A stretch of DNA of 64,000 nucleotides from Polytrichum commune (GCA_950295325.1 OX485805.1:46276758-46340757); one strand, 5' to 3'. Shown: positions 34,499-48,780, counted from the stretch's first letter. Notes: generated by a model not told the origin, from the letters alone. Numbers and translations are program-made.

Positions 34499-36292
34499 TG
34501 TGAGGCCTAAACCTCCACCCTTGCTTGCGTCATAGTCCAGGTGGGGATTTAGAGCTCCCATATCATTTCCTTCTTCCTCCAATGTCGAGGCCCATTTAAT
34601 CTTCATTACTCAATTCATCAAGAAGACTCCACTCTTTATTATGGAACACAAGGCTATCAGTAATTAAGAATACTCCGCGCCTTGTGTCCAATTCCCACAC
34701 ACAACCAGCTAAGCAATTCAGTAACACGTCTAACTAGGCCAAGTGTACAGTTTTACACTTAGGTTGCAACTCCAACCCCCCTCTCCTAACGTAGACCATT
34801 ACCCTCCTATCCTAATCTACTTCCACTTCTAAGCCCTAAGCTTCCCCTCCCCTAACCACTGCACCCTCAATCCACACTAACTAACACCTAAATGTTGGCA
34901 TTCACCTAATCCCCCTAATTATCCATTCACTTGCAGCCTAATCCTAATTCCCACTCCTAATGTCCTCCCTTAGGATGAGCTGCCCGGCCTTCAGTCTCAA
35001 CCGTTCAGAGTTAAATCCACGATGTTTGAAGGTTCATGGAACCCGTCACCACCCGTCAACCTGAACCGGTTGGCCACTGCTCTTCGGCCCTCTCAGCTTA
35101 CCGCTCCCAGTTCAACTTTTGCAGATCCCACCTTAAACCTTGGACACCAGGCCCCTCCCGTTAGGCACCCTCCTTCCAGAGAGCAGCTGACAGCCTCGAT
35201 CACAGCTCGAAATGAGCGAATCCCTTGGACTCTCTGCAATGAGCCTCGCACACCTGCATTCGGTGACCCTGAATGCTCGAAGATGTGATTCAGTTGATGC
35301 CCATGTCCGGCATTCACCCACCCAGGTGCCCAGCTGCATTCCGATTGAGCTCCAGCAATCACCCAGTTGCAGCTGTTGGGTTGCTTTGCAACTCTTACCC
35401 TCTTAGCAATGCAGTCGCGATTCCCAGGGTGTGGATTTGTGATAGGTTTCGCCCCACTATCGATCCGAATTTGATCCCTCACTCTTCCCCTGTTCCTCCT
35501 CAACCAACATTGAGTAGATCTTCGACCCGTCCGCACTCAGTGACCTCTAGAATCTCCCCAATTTTACCAGCATTGATCCTTAAGCTGGAACCCAGGTTTC
35601 CTCACGCTGCTGTTCCCTTCGGCAACCCAATTGTCACGGCTGAACCTCCGAATGGCCAGCTTCCTCCTTGCGGCCGTGACCTGAATTCTTGGGCCTCTGT
35701 GTGAATGTACCTCAGTTGGTTTCCACCTTTTACTCTCGCCCTACCGGATCCCCCCTTTTGGCAGCTCCAACCTCCTGCCGGCTCAATGTGTTTCCTTCTG
35801 GATTTCGCCGGAGCTCCGCCCTGGCTCCGGCTGCTACTAGAGAGAGTGAGAGAGAGACAGTCTGGGACTCTCCCGAATCCTAACTGTCTCCGCCCCTTGG
35901 GATCCGAAATTAACTAGGGCACCGTGACCCCTAGCCTAAAACAAACATCAACCAACCTCCTTAAGGGCAATAAAAACCCGGAACCAAGCCCAACAACTAA
36001 CTTCAACAATTCACTTCATCAAAATACCATTAACTCCCCCCCCCCCTCACAAATCTGTAACGAACTAACACACTAACCTACGGTTCAATCCCACAACTCT
36101 AGCACTAGCTTCTAATTTACTTCCATCCTTTGTCAAGCTCTAAATACTAATACACCCTTCTAGACTTAAAAGCAATCACCATTAAATGAATCACTCTTTT
36201 TATGTTTTGAATACTTGATCAGAGCATCAAATCCTAAGTTCTGATGACCTTTAAGACTAAGTACACATGTGAGCACCCAATTTGGGCTCACA
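34499..36292 (-). mobile_element. Solo LTR, 1794 bp, second member of the TG..CA family
   Basis: On the minus strand it starts TGTGAGCCCAAATTGGGTGC (relative of the start at 28542) and ends GGCCTCACA. On the plus strand the flanks carry a 5-bp duplication CCTTC (34494-34498 and 36293-36297). The element is strongly C-rich on the plus strand, which produces several proline/serine-rich open frames between 35022 and 35917 that I do not regard as genes. No internal retroelement domains are adjacent. Confidence 0.9.
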
Positions 36293-36297
36293 CCTTC

Positions 36298-38585
36298 ACG
36301 TTTGATTTTCAGGTAAGCGCAGTTTTGATACTTCAAATTTCCATTATGTAGCCAAAAAAACCCTATTTTTCTTAAATTTACTTGTATGGATGTGAACTAG
36401 ACTACCATTTATTCATGCTAAGAATATCTAAAACCAATCAGATCACATTTGCTAGGTCCGATTGACATGTGAACAAGGCCTTTGTTAAGAGGCAGCTAGA
36501 GAGAACTTTATTTTTTTTTGTTTCATGGCCATTCAGGTCAGGCCACAAGTTTTTGATAGATGGAAACTTTGCCATAATATATTATGTGGTTGACAATTGA
36601 GCTACTACCAGAAAATTGGGTTTTTTTTAAAGAAAATTAATCCATCACCCTCAAAGTTGAAGGGTCGCATAAGGAAATTTGGGGGTATTCACTCTTTGAT
36701 TGGGAGTAAGCAACATGTGGGTGCAAGCATAGGAAAGTGGACCCAAAAAGTGCTCCATTATATGAAATCCATAATTTTTTGGGGGTCAAAGGCGTAAAAG
36801 TAGTAGCATGGTGTTGTTTAAATTGGACTTTTTAATAATTTTCATTATGACCTCTAATGTTGTGTTAAATACTCAAATGTAGAATATCAAGATGACATCT
36901 TCAAAACTAATCTTTAAAGGTGATGCTCAAAAGCACATGGTTAAATTTGGTTTTGAACGTACATTTCATGACCTTAAATATTTTGAAGTTGGAATTTCTT
37001 TTCATATTCCTTGAGTTCATTATACACTTGAGGGCATCATCACAAAGCTTTGTAGAAAACCATCAATTTAATGTAATTTTTTCGTATTTTAAACAAATTT
37101 TAGACAATTACTTGTTCAATATCACCTATTTGCACACCCACGGGTAGGTCACTCTAAGGCATTTTTGTGCACCACGTGCGGCTGGGGGTTTTTTGTTTTG
37201 GGGCTATTTACCTTCAAGGGCTGAATTAAAGCCTCCCTATAATTACTTAAATTTCAAAAATGGCCCATTTGTTTGCACCCTTCCATTACTTATATTGTCC
37301 AAGTCACTGCAATTTTTTGTACTCTATATTCCTTTTAAGTAATAAAAGCTAATCTACTTCCTAACGCATTGACAAAACCATGGAAACAAAGAAGGGTGCA
37401 AACAGTAATATCATTGCAAACAAAGTTATGAAGAAAACACATAGGAGACCATAGCAAACATACTAAACATACCTTCTAGGATCCTTATCTTCAGCCCCTA
37501 TATTAATTTTACAAAAAAATAATGGCCCACATTTTATGTCCACTAACTTACTTATAATGGGATTGTCTACATTTAATGGCCCCTTCATTATTTGGAATTC
37601 CTTTATAATTTTTATTTCAAATGATTTTAATCCTCTCTATATTATGCCGCATGTCGTTTTTAAAATGCACTAAGTGACCTACCCGTGTGCACACCACTTG
37701 CACCGTCTTCTAAAATATGTAGACCACTTTTGGAATTGTTTTGGTCATTATAAATTGCTTGGCATTATATCAATATGTCTTTTTTATATGTCTATTAATA
37801 TTTGCTTTACAAAATTCAAAGTTAGTGTATAGTTTTGCATCACTTTCACTTAAGCCTAGGCATGGATTAGGAGCTATCCACTTTACTGTGCTTGCACCCA
37901 TATGCACTAGAAAGACTCCAAATCCATTCGGTCAAGTTGTGCACAATCATCACCTGGTCCTAAGGGGAAAAAATTCCCATCCAAACTCGGCACCTTATGT
38001 GAAAGATATTGGCTCCTAAATTTTGGTAGCTCATGGACTGACTCCCCAAAACAAGCAATTTCAAATTAATGAAAAAAAACCCTACATGCTTGGAGTTTAA
38101 GGTTTTCATATGTTATTTTGGCCCACTTGGTAGGGGCACCACCCTACACAAGTAGATACCTTCCATCCACGTAGATTGCCACCTAGTGGGTCGCAAACCC
38201 CACTAGAATATTCGGTGGCAACCTATTTTGGTTTGCATGAGCATTTAAAGGTTTAGTAGCAATTCTAGTGGGGCACCCTTTGGGTACCCGCAATATTATC
38301 TTGACATGAAGAGAAAAGCTTGCACAACAAGGGTGAATGAATGGGAGACTAATAATAATAATAATAATAATAACAATAATAAAAGTAGTGTTCAAAAGGG
38401 TTCAAGAAGGTTTCCAATGCAGATTTCGGAGGTCTTTTTCAAAAAACACAACCATCTTTTGGGCCCCACCAACTTTTTGGCATGTGTTGAGAAGAACAAT
38501 AACCTTACTCTTGGCCTTAATATAGGAAAAGAAAGAGAACCAAAAAAAAAAAAAAAACTATCAGTTATTCTATTATACCTATGCA
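36298..38585. other. Spacer, no gene; dispersed repeat and (TAA)n
   Basis: About 36870-37140 is the inverted counterpart of 26890-27130 (common words include 'tttcatgaccttaaatattt' and 'catattccttga'), a dispersed repeat of unknown class. A (TAA)n tract lies at 38350-38383. No coding sequence is supported. Confidence 0.6.
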
Positions 38586-38611
38586 TAGTATACAACATCA
38601 GGCATTCCAAC

Positions 38612-38793
38612 GTGAATTTGGCCCTACCTTGCTCAAGGATCCCCTTGATGCAGGGTGGGGTTTTACTGCCTACCTTGCAGTGGGCGGGCTCTTGGTTGTT
38701 TCGTCAAGTAGAGAGAAGATTTCACAATTGGGAATCGAACCGCCAACCCATCCGTTTGGATTTGGGCACCTCTCCACTGTCATCCGGTAGTTA
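38612..38793 (-). mobile_element. tRNA-derived SINE, copy B
   Basis: Duplicate of the SINE at 17530-17710. Box B reads GGTTCGATTCCC on the minus strand and the box A-like stretch lies about 35 bp before it. Confidence 0.7.
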
Positions 38794-39510
38794 ATTTAGG
38801 GTCATCTCAAACCATATACGTATGCATTTTTTTGTAATTGGTGACCACTTTCAATTATTCTGAATACCGTGCTTACCCTTTGAATATCCATATATGGTTA
38901 TTGTGACTACCCGCTGGCTATGTGTGGAAATCGAAGTGATTAACCTTTGAATATCCGTGATTATCCACGACTACCCATTGGATATCCACGGAAGTTGGTT
39001 TGATTACCATTTGAATGTCCTTGGTCATTTGTAATTGCCCCTTGGATACCTATAGGAATATCTAAAGAGTGATTCAATTACCTAATCTAGCTCGACCTCC
39101 AGACTTTACAAGGATAGCCTCAACCTGACCTGCTAAGAATTCAAATAACCTTCAATACCCATAACCTTCATTTGCAAGAACTTCTTTCTTGAAAGGATTA
39201 TCCTTATCCTTCACTTGTTGGCCACCTTGAAGAAGACGCTAACTCGCGTTTCCATGGGTGCTCAATACTATTAACCACTTGACATTGATATGTACAGGCA
39301 AACTTGTTCATAACTAAATGTCATCAATTGTGTTAATTACCGTAATGAGTTCCTTGAGGTCCTAAACTTCAACTATTTGCATAAATGAAAGGTTGCAAGT
39401 ATGCAAAAACATGTGGCTTCACTTGGTCCAATCTCTCTAGAACAACTCCAAATTTAAAATACTGTATTGTAACCTGATCTTTTATTTTTCCTTCGCAAAG
39501 AAAATGTATC

Positions 39511-42500
39511 CTACTTCAAATCGTAACCTAGAAATTGTGGCACACTCAATGTACCTAAAACTCGAAGGTTATATCCAGGATCATTGATTAAGTAGTGTCC
39601 GGGTGCTAGGAGAGCTTTCTCCGCGTCTTTGTGGGCTTCGTCTTCGTGACCAAGCTTGAAGTTCACATATGCTCGATGCTTTAGAACTTCGTAATCATCC
39701 ACCGGTTCGGCCAACTTAGAAGCACGGTTTAGATCCTCCAATGCCTCTTCATAATTGCCCATGAGCTCTTTTAGTACACCTCGCTCTTGCCAAGCGAATG
39801 AATTAGTTGGATCCGCTTCCAATGCCCGATTAGCACTTTCAAGTGCTCCACTATAATCCCCTATCATTGTTTTGGCAAAACATTCGTTCCTACACACATT
39901 TTGCATAAGGAGGATTTCTAGTGAATATGTGAATTGAAAATTTTCTAACCAAATAATCATATGTGAGCAGTGTTCCAATTGGGGCCATTTCCTAGGTAGA
40001 CGAAGCCCTTAGTTAATTTAGAAATGCAATACCAACAATTTTTGAGAGCGAAGGGGCAATAAGAGGGGGTATGGAAGCAAAATTGGGGTTGGGACTTGCT
40101 AGCTTGTGTGCTCATTCGTTGGACAATCACGACCATTGAAACTAAATGAAGGGTTGCATTGGACAACCGAAGTTGTCAATGAATATTTTCATGTGTTAAG
40201 AAGTAGGTGCATGTTCTTTAATGTTGGTTATCTCATTGCTTCTTGCATGCCTCTACTCTTCCTCTAGAATTTTCCTTCTCTCCAATTTACAGGATATTGG
40301 GAAGGGGGGTCCACTAACAGAACAAAAGTGGGTGAAATAAGCAGAGAAAATATTGTGCATGTAATTAACGACACAAGTAAAACCTAGCAAAGTTTAAGGT
40401 GAAAAGGTCTTACGATTTATGAATATTGTCATTCTCCGGATCATCGAAGTCGGCCGACTCAAAATCTGCAAGGGCTTCCTTGTAGAGTTTGAGTTCCATG
40501 TTGACTTGCCCCCGGGCCACCTTTGCTGCGATCGCATTCAACTGGACCTTGTTATACTTCTCAGGGTCCATATAAGTCAGTATACGAATGGCTCCACATT
40601 GCATATCATCATCGACGTCGTCATGGAGGAAATTCTCCAATGTGGCCATGATCTCTGGATTTTGAGTTGAAATGAAGGCCCGGTTCATCTTGTTGGCAGC
40701 AACGAGAGTCGACAAGCAAGTGATCAACCACATCGGTGTCAAAAGGATGTCTTCCTTGTCATGCGTGGCTTCCAAAAGCCGGCCAAGCACGGAAACCAAG
40801 CTGGTCGAATTCATGAGTTTTAGCGAAGTCTCCTCGTCGTCTGCAATACGTGACAAGGCAAAAGCCACTCTGGTTTTTAGCCAAGGCTCGTCTTCGGGTT
40901 GGTCCACATCAAGCGCACTCACCAATGTGTCGACAAGCCCTTCAATGCTCGCGATTTTAATTCGAGCGCTTTTGGATATCGCCAAATCACCTAAGCACTC
41001 AATAGCGAACGAGTGAATCTTAATATCGCTCTTGTCCGGTTGAAGTATGGCTTCTAGTAGTGTTTGCAGCACAGAAACATTGTCCAAAATGGAGTCGCAA
41101 TTCGCAGGATGGGCGAGGCTAGATAATGCCCAAAGCGCTTTGATTTTTAGGTCAGCCGGTACTTTGGGTGAGAGCATATTAACCAACCTTTCGTGAGTGA
41201 GTCTTGTGTGTATGGTCAATATGGGCTCCACTGAATCCCAAACCCACGACATAGCTATCAAAGCTCCACACACCTTAGTGAATGTTTCCTTCTCTTCGAG
41301 TAATTTTGCGCAACTTTGATCGTCCAACTCCATGTGAGTGATGAACCTCATAATGACCTGCAAGGCAATAGTAAAAAAAATTGATCAGTCTTTATGTTGT
41401 TGTGAATAGTAGGAAGTCCTCAAGATAGCAAGAGGAGGATTCTTAGAGAGAAGTTCTTATTACACTGACTATGGTAAACACTGTGGGTCATACTATTGAG
41501 CTTATTTCCACATGTGGATGCACAATGTGTACACCAAAAAGTTTGGGGATAATATTGTGGATGCACAATATTTAACATAAGAGCTTCGCGCTGTAGAGTA
41601 CAATATATCTTTTGGATTGATAGTACTGGGCATTAAAAGACTTAAAACTTAGAGGGAGGAAGTGGGCACATCACGGGGCAATGACAAGTGTAAATAGGGC
41701 TAAACACAAATACTTGCACGATGCTCCATATTGTGGGTCACATTACATGGTTGCCAGGGTCAGTCACACTAAAACATCCGCCCCCGATATTTAACATAAT
41801 TTGTACAATCATGACAAAGCTACAAATGTCAAAGTACATCAGTGACCCAATTCCAACACAAGCAGACAACTATGTCCTTCAAAAAAATTACTGATGGCAT
41901 TATGCTAAGCATCAAAAAGACAACACTATCTGGATTTTGTATTCTGATTTTTTCAGGGCTGGGGCAGACTGTGTAACCAGTTTACATCACAAAGGAACTT
42001 GGTATTTCGTAGACCATATCAAAATCACGAAATGTTGAAATTTCACGAACTCAACATTGACTCCAAGTGACGGATTTGCTACTTTTCAATAACTTCCGTG
42101 AAATGAATCAAGCACATTAAGCTTCTCAAGTGCTCAACGTGTCAATTACAGGTACTTCAAAGATTATTTGTGCTAGATTTCAATTCAAGTAAAATGGTAT
42201 AAGGGGTCACGGGAGGCGTATTCACATCACCTTTGACACAAGCTGGTGACTTTGCATTTTCTGTTTGTCTGCATTTTGTGAAGGTAGTAAAATGTGGACA
42301 AAATGTCGAATGGCTTTCTTTAGGTCCTCGATCCTTTCGTGTTGCTCGAGTGGAAGATTGAGTGTCTTTGAGACCTCCATTATCGTCTTGGAAGCCTCAG
42401 TAGTGAAGATATCCTTCTTTGGGTTGGCATAGAGAACAGAAAGGGCTCTCGCGAGTTCGCTCTCTTCGCTTAATATGTCATGACCAGATGTCATGTTGTT

Positions 42501-44420
42501 GTGTACCATCATACTGCAAAGTATTTTGCTAACCTCATCCTTGAATTCTTTCAAAATCACGTCCAGGAGGAGGCCCGACAACGTCCATTCGTTTTCGAAT
42601 TTGATATGAAACGGGGGTTCGGACATGGAAATCTCAACCAAGTCGACTGAAATGAAATCGTGGTCCTTGAGGTGTTTGAGGGACGTCTTGAAAGCAACTC
42701 CAGAACATTTTGGACGGATGTGCTTGAAGAAGATCACAAGAAGAGGTTCTGGCAGAGCTTCAGCATCACAAAAGGCCATACAAAACAAAAGGTTTTGATC
42801 ATCAGATGGCAAACCTTTTATGGCCATGACATACGCCACAATCACATTGTCATATCTCACATGCCCAAAAACATTATCCTCGTCATCGTCATCATTTTGT
42901 TGGATTGACACACGGTCATAGTAATCATCATAGACCTCAGTCCAGGAGCTACTATCATCCGGGTTATGGTCAATTTGTCTTCCAATAGTTGCAAGAACCA
43001 CAGGCAGCGAGTCTGCTTTTGATATTATGTTGTCTGCAACATCCTGTAAAACACCAACTTTTGAAAACTGTTAAGATTGACTCGATTCACTGGATTTAGA
43101 AGTTCAAAATCTGGATATGGTGCAATATGGTAGACTCGTGATGTATGTCAACTAATTATATGACTTCAACAAGTTGTCAAATGATTTGAAGCGTGAACTT
43201 CACGGATGTGTTTTTTCACATGTAGAACGTGTCACAATTGGAAATGCTTTAGACACAAAAATAACAAAGGTGCATAAGAATCGGATACTCACTTGAAAAC
43301 TGCTGGGAATCTCCCCATTCGGCAAGTTCGAAACACAATTACCAAGAATTTGACGTGCTTCCTCGAGTGTAGGTTTCTGCATGTGGACTTCTCTTGCACC
43401 GGAACAAATTCCTCTGCCACCACGATCAGAGGTGATAAGATACTTCACCTTCTTTGCATCCAAAACCCTGAGATCCCTCACCAGTTTCGCATCATGCACA
43501 TCATCGAGAATTATGAGAAGATTTAACTCGAGAAGCCGTCGTTGCAGTTTTTTGAGATGAGACAAATCAGTCTTGCCTTCTGGATTTGAATCCTTCCTCA
43601 AATCACCTTTACCCTCTTCATTCGACTCAGATGTAATGTCAAACCCCAAATTCTTCAGCAACTTGATACAGACAGAGCGACTGTTTGCTTTCGGACCACA
43701 TGGTAGAAATTGTACCCCATCTGTAAACAATTGTGTGGATGGTCCTGACTCTGGTGAAGATGTTGCAATTTGTCGGTAGTGTTGAGCTAGGGATTTGGCA
43801 AGACAAGTTTTACCTGACCCGGGGCCTCCATACAGAGTGACAACTTGATCCCCTTGCATATCCTCCAAATGTTTCTTCACCGATTCCTCGGTCCCAGACA
43901 GTTTCACAATTTTCTTGTCCAGAGTATTTTGCAACACATCTGGAAGCTCATCAGCAATCCTTTCAAACATCAAGTCAGCCTCCTGCTTCTCTCTAATTCG
44001 TGAAGGTATTCTTTCGAACGCGCGAACCACTTTGTCCATGCAATCTTTCAAAGGGATCGGAAACGCACGTGCTTTGAACATGAATGACAGGCAAGGGATT
44101 TGGAAAGCGTGGCTCGCCTTGTACATGAATGAGAGACAACCATTGCTTTGCAATTCCTCCAATTTCTTGCTCTCTTCCTGGAGGAGTTTTACGGCGATCG
44201 CGAGTGGCTCCCGCACAATTTCTTCTTGTGCTAAACCATTCCTTCTTATGGCTTCCACCCACCAGACTTTCCTCTCTTCCATTTTGGCTTTCAGGTCTTT
44301 GAAATCTTCCAAATCCTTTGAGGCTGCGTACCACTCATCCTCACCGTCTTGTACAATTTTTGTAGCTTCTATTGCTAATGTTCCAAGTAATGTGGATATG
44401 TCCATATTTCGGAGCTTCAA
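39511..44420 (-). CDS. NB-ARC-ARM-TPR immune-receptor-like protein, copy B (intact)
   Basis: Minus strand, four exons joined in phase: 44420-43293 (376 codons), 43043-42231 (271), 41357-40414 (314 plus 2 nt) and 39889-39511 with its stop, giving about 1087 aa. Residues 1-180 form a helical N-terminal domain with a tandem near-duplicate (CLSFMYKASHAFQIP / CLSFMFKARAFPIP, 95-123). NB-ARC follows: P-loop GGPGSGKT 198-205, kinase-2 LLIILDD 301-307, RNBS-B KYLITSDRG 326-334, and a GLPL-like LPVVLATIGR early in exon 2 followed by a winged-helix-like region. Exon 3 is an armadillo-like helical repeat array (LWALSSLAHPANCDSIL..., LVDTLVSALD...). Its end and exon 4 hold about four TPRs (GDYSGALESANRALEADPTN, GNYEEALEDLNRA). 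No LRR is present. By family it is likely a nucleotide-switched cytoplasmic sensor. The alternative start MDISTLL lies five codons in. Confidence 0.87.
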
Positions 44421-47400
44421 AACACATGATAAGTTGTAACAAAGTCAGTATACTACTTACTCAGCGCAATGTAGTGTTATTAAAAAAAATTGAGCACTAC
44501 GTAAACTTTGTTGAAAAATTAGCAACATGATGGACCTTGAGCTTGACCGACTATTTGCAACTCCCCACCCCAGCCATACTGATCCACTTAGTGGGTTGAT
44601 TGGAACCTGAACCTCTAATGATGGCCTTCTTGGAACTCTGCTCTTCTAGTGCAGTTTTGAAAACCCTAACAAAGCATTCGAGGTTTAACGCCACTCGATC
44701 ATTTGTCAATCACAAAATTATCGTAAGTTCACAATATTTAGAAGTTTGGGTGTACCGAGGAAACCCCTATTTTGACTACAAATACTAAAAAGCTCAAGAA
44801 AATATATACTCATCAAGGCAAAGGTTTCAGAAACTCAACGTAAACTCTGTAGAGTTGTATAACATTCTCTAGCACCAAGGAAGCTCAGTGCGGATTATGT
44901 TAAGAACCTCATGCAAGTAGTGAGCAGAAAGCACTTGTGTATCCAAACAATGAAACCCACCTTAACCAGAACTCTGTGGAAAATTATTTTAATTCCACAA
45001 ATTCCTTAAAGCCCATCTGATTCTCCCTCCACCAAAGGGATATGGAAAACGTCACAAGTAACCCAAATATGTGCAAAAGCATCCACAGCTTCCTCTTCAC
45101 TCTCAACTCACTGTCACCAGAAACTCTTGCTTGCAAATCCTTAACGCTCAACACTGTCTTCACATTGTGCAGACAATAAAATGCCACAACACAGAATGAT
45201 GGACACAAGTGGAGTGGAAGTGTAACAGACGTGCATTCTCCTTTTCAAGGGAGACAATTAGCAGACGCTGCAACAGTGGCAACTCCGGACAAACAGGAAG
45301 GCGCACTTAAAATACAGCAGATGTGCCTTTAGATGGATACTTTTCTACTTCAAATTTACGCCCACTTCTCGTAGAATACTACGAATCACGCAATTAGTGC
45401 GAAATGCTAAGCCAATCCAAGTGCTCCCTGTAGCCATTTCTCTGGAGCTCGTATGAATATCTTATGCATTATCAAAGTAAAGATTCTTGTACTCATCAAG
45501 TGGTCATATACTGGAGGTCCCATCAATCATGTTGACTATTGAGCAAGCTAGAATGGGTAGCATCTTTTGAGAGCGTAGTCCACTCTCCTTTCAACACGTG
45601 TATTATTGGTGCCAATTCTTAGATCCACACCTAACCACATACAACTTAAATATAGGTGTCCAGATTCGTGTTGTGTTGGATTTAGGCACGACTACGTTGT
45701 GGCCAAACTTATGTTTGGTGAGTTATGCCAAAGGGTGAAAGTTCATGATATGACATAATAGTGACCTACCAGGGGAGAGGACAACTTGGGGTGAAAGTGT
45801 TGATTATCATTGTAGGAGCTCGGTGTTTGTTATTTCTAACCAAATTAACCACTAAATCAGAGTCATGAGCCATGAATTATTCTAGTGAGCTTGAGCTAGG
45901 ATGAATTTGTAAGCAACCTATAGGGGGTATGCTTTTATTATCACCTTCGGTAGGTGTTACAAAACCAAACCCCATGCATAAGCTCAATTTATGGCAGCGA
46001 TAATATCATGATGGAGCAGCATTGACAAAAGGTATTGAACTTTCAATACGGAAGTGAAAAAGGCTTATTCTGAGAAAGATCTTGTACGTTTCTTAATTAT
46101 AGTAATGTATGGCAAATATTGATACAAATGTGCCTTGCAGTCAAACATCCACTCAATTGGTCATGGCACTAGAAGAAATGATCTTGTCCAAATGAACCCC
46201 ACATGGTAGTTCTTTTTGCTTTGAAAATTGGCCCCAGTAGTTGTTTGGTGTAAACTTGCATTTCAATTGAGATGGCCAAGTGGAACCCTGGGTAAGATAG
46301 TGGCCATGTCACTTGTTTTGGTGGCCTCTATTGTTTTGAGGTGACCACCACCCATGTCGGTCTTGTATACCATTCGCCAGACATACCAATTGAGGGTGGA
46401 TAGTCTGGGTAGCACCGTGGAGCCCTCCAACCTTGGCTGTGTGATTGTTCATGGTAGGGGTGCGCAAGAGGGAGGCAATGAGTTGTAACCTTACCCACAT
46501 GGTGTGATATACCTTGACGAAGAGACTTATTGATTGAATTATGCAAGAATGAAAGACTAATCACACCGAGTTGTACTTATGAGCATAATTAGCATGTGAG
46601 CATATGGTGTTTGTATTCAAACAACTCCAAAAGACAAAATGCAACAGACAACCCAAGACAGAATGTCGTACAAGGGCTAGACAACCCATGAAGGAATATT
46701 GCATGGGGGGTAGATAGCTTCCGATGGAAGATGTTTACATTAGAGTTACACAACTCCAACTAGGAGTTAGACACCTCCTTCTTAAAGATCTTTCTAGAAG
46801 AGTTAGACAACTCTAACTAGAAGATATAAATTGGAGTTAGATAACTTTCAACAAATGGATGTTATTCATTGGAGTTGGACAACTCAAGGCGCAAGCATGA
46901 TCAAGTGGATAGTTCATGTACCTTGCATAGGTTAAATAAAGTGAAAGTGATTCAAAACTAGACACTAACTTTGAATTTTGTGAAGGGAAAAAATCATAAG
47001 CATTTTAAAAACACATTGATCTACAAAGCCAAGAAACTTATGTTGACAAAAGTTTTTTCAAGAAAAGTGTACATATGTTAGTAGACCGTGGAAGTTGTGT
47101 ACAAGTAGATGATATTCAACAAGTAGTTTTCCTAAATTAGTTCAAAATATGATACAACTACATAAAATTCATGTTTTTCTTCAAATTTTTGTAATAATGC
47201 CCTCAAGTTCATAATACATTCAAGGAATATGAAAATAATAATAATATATAAGTCCAACTTCAAAAGATTTAAGGTCATGAAATCTACGTCCAAAACCATA
47301 TTTGGCCATTATCTTTTGAGCATCACTTTCAATGATGATTTTTTCATATTTCATCTTGATATTCTATGTTTGATTATCTAACACAACAATAGAGGTCGCA

Positions 47401-48780
47401 TGGGAAAAAAAATTTATTCGAACAACACTTTGCTACTTCTTTTAGGCATTTAACCAAAAAAACGATTTTAGAGTATCATAAGCATTTTTTTCATACACTT
47501 GACCGTGCTTGCTCCCCTCCCAATGATTCACAGATTGAATAGATGAATCAAGTTGGAATTAGATAGTTTCAACTAGAAGAATAGATGAATGAATCAACTT
47601 GGAAGTAGATGGTTCCAACTAGATGATTGTGATTGAGCTAGATGATGGAAGATGATTTTAGAAGAACCAAATATAGAAGATTTGTAATAAACCAAAGATA
47701 GAATAATGAGAAGAATCATTTTTTGTATGATAGTTAGAATTTAAAAATAATGCCTTTGGCATATAAGCAAGCTTGGAGGAGGAGAGAGGATCTTTTGTCT
47801 CTCTCCTACGGTCAGGTGATTTAAGCTCATAGGCAATTACAACATTGTGGCTAAGTTTTTACGCTTTTGAAAAGTACAAAGTTTGAAAGTTCACAATGTT
47901 AGTAATGCATGTGCATTCATAATTGTATTCTTTTTTTGGTGTAAAAGAGGAACTTGACACATGGTCACCAAAGGTGGGTTGGCCTAGTCATTGTTGTATC
48001 CACGTATGCCGCAATGGTTGTGGGCCAGTTACCATAGAGGTGGCATTGGTTACTCGTGAGTGGATGCCACTCCTGGGAGATAGACACTTCATAATACATA
48101 TTGTATGACCTAACATCATGAGTGTAAGAAGGGGTATTATTTGAGGCATTAGCATACATAGTATACATAAGTGAGAGGTATGATTTTTTCTCTAGTGTGT
48201 ACATTTAAAAAGGCTATCAAGAATGTTGAAGTAAAGGTAGATGTACAAAAAGGAGCCCTTTGGGTTTAGAGAAAAATTGACAATAAATATAATTCCATCT
48301 AATTCATGTCTTCATTCATAGTTATCATATGGTAATAACCCTCAATGGCTGCCTTGTCCATTCTTGTTGGGGATTGCATATGGGTTCTAGGTTTTATAAA
48401 ATGCAAGCTTGGCATGGGCTCCCTTGAGTTTTGCTCTCTGGATTGTGGCTAATTTATTGTGCTCTTGTCTTTGTTTGCTTGATGCAATCATTGAGTTACA
48501 TGCTATGGATGAGAAAACTTTCTTATTGGATAGTGAAAGTGGATTTATATGCAATAAATGCCTATTTAATTCGAGCTTTATATTATGTATATGTAGTGGA
48601 GGCAATTATTACATTACATTGAAGAACTTAGTATAAATACATGCGTCCATTTTCTAGCTAGCAATTAATATGTATGCACTTGTTTCCCTCTATAAACTTC
48701 TTGAATATAGGTGATCTAATTTCATAGTGACCCACGCACATCATTTAGGTTTCCAATATAAGGTCCAAACCCTGGGGTGC
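44421..48780. other. Non-coding flank of NB-ARC copy B
   Basis: Collinear with 24180-28541 of copy A. It includes the conserved upstream module 44932-45210, the 'gttagacaactc' repeat-rich stretch (46620-46890) and the dispersed repeat at about 47110-47370. No gene is supported. Confidence 0.6.

Noticed and set aside
35022-35917. Several proline/serine-rich open frames that look like a GC-rich gene
   Set aside because: They lie wholly inside a solo LTR bounded by TG..CA ends and a 5-bp duplication, and share no domain.
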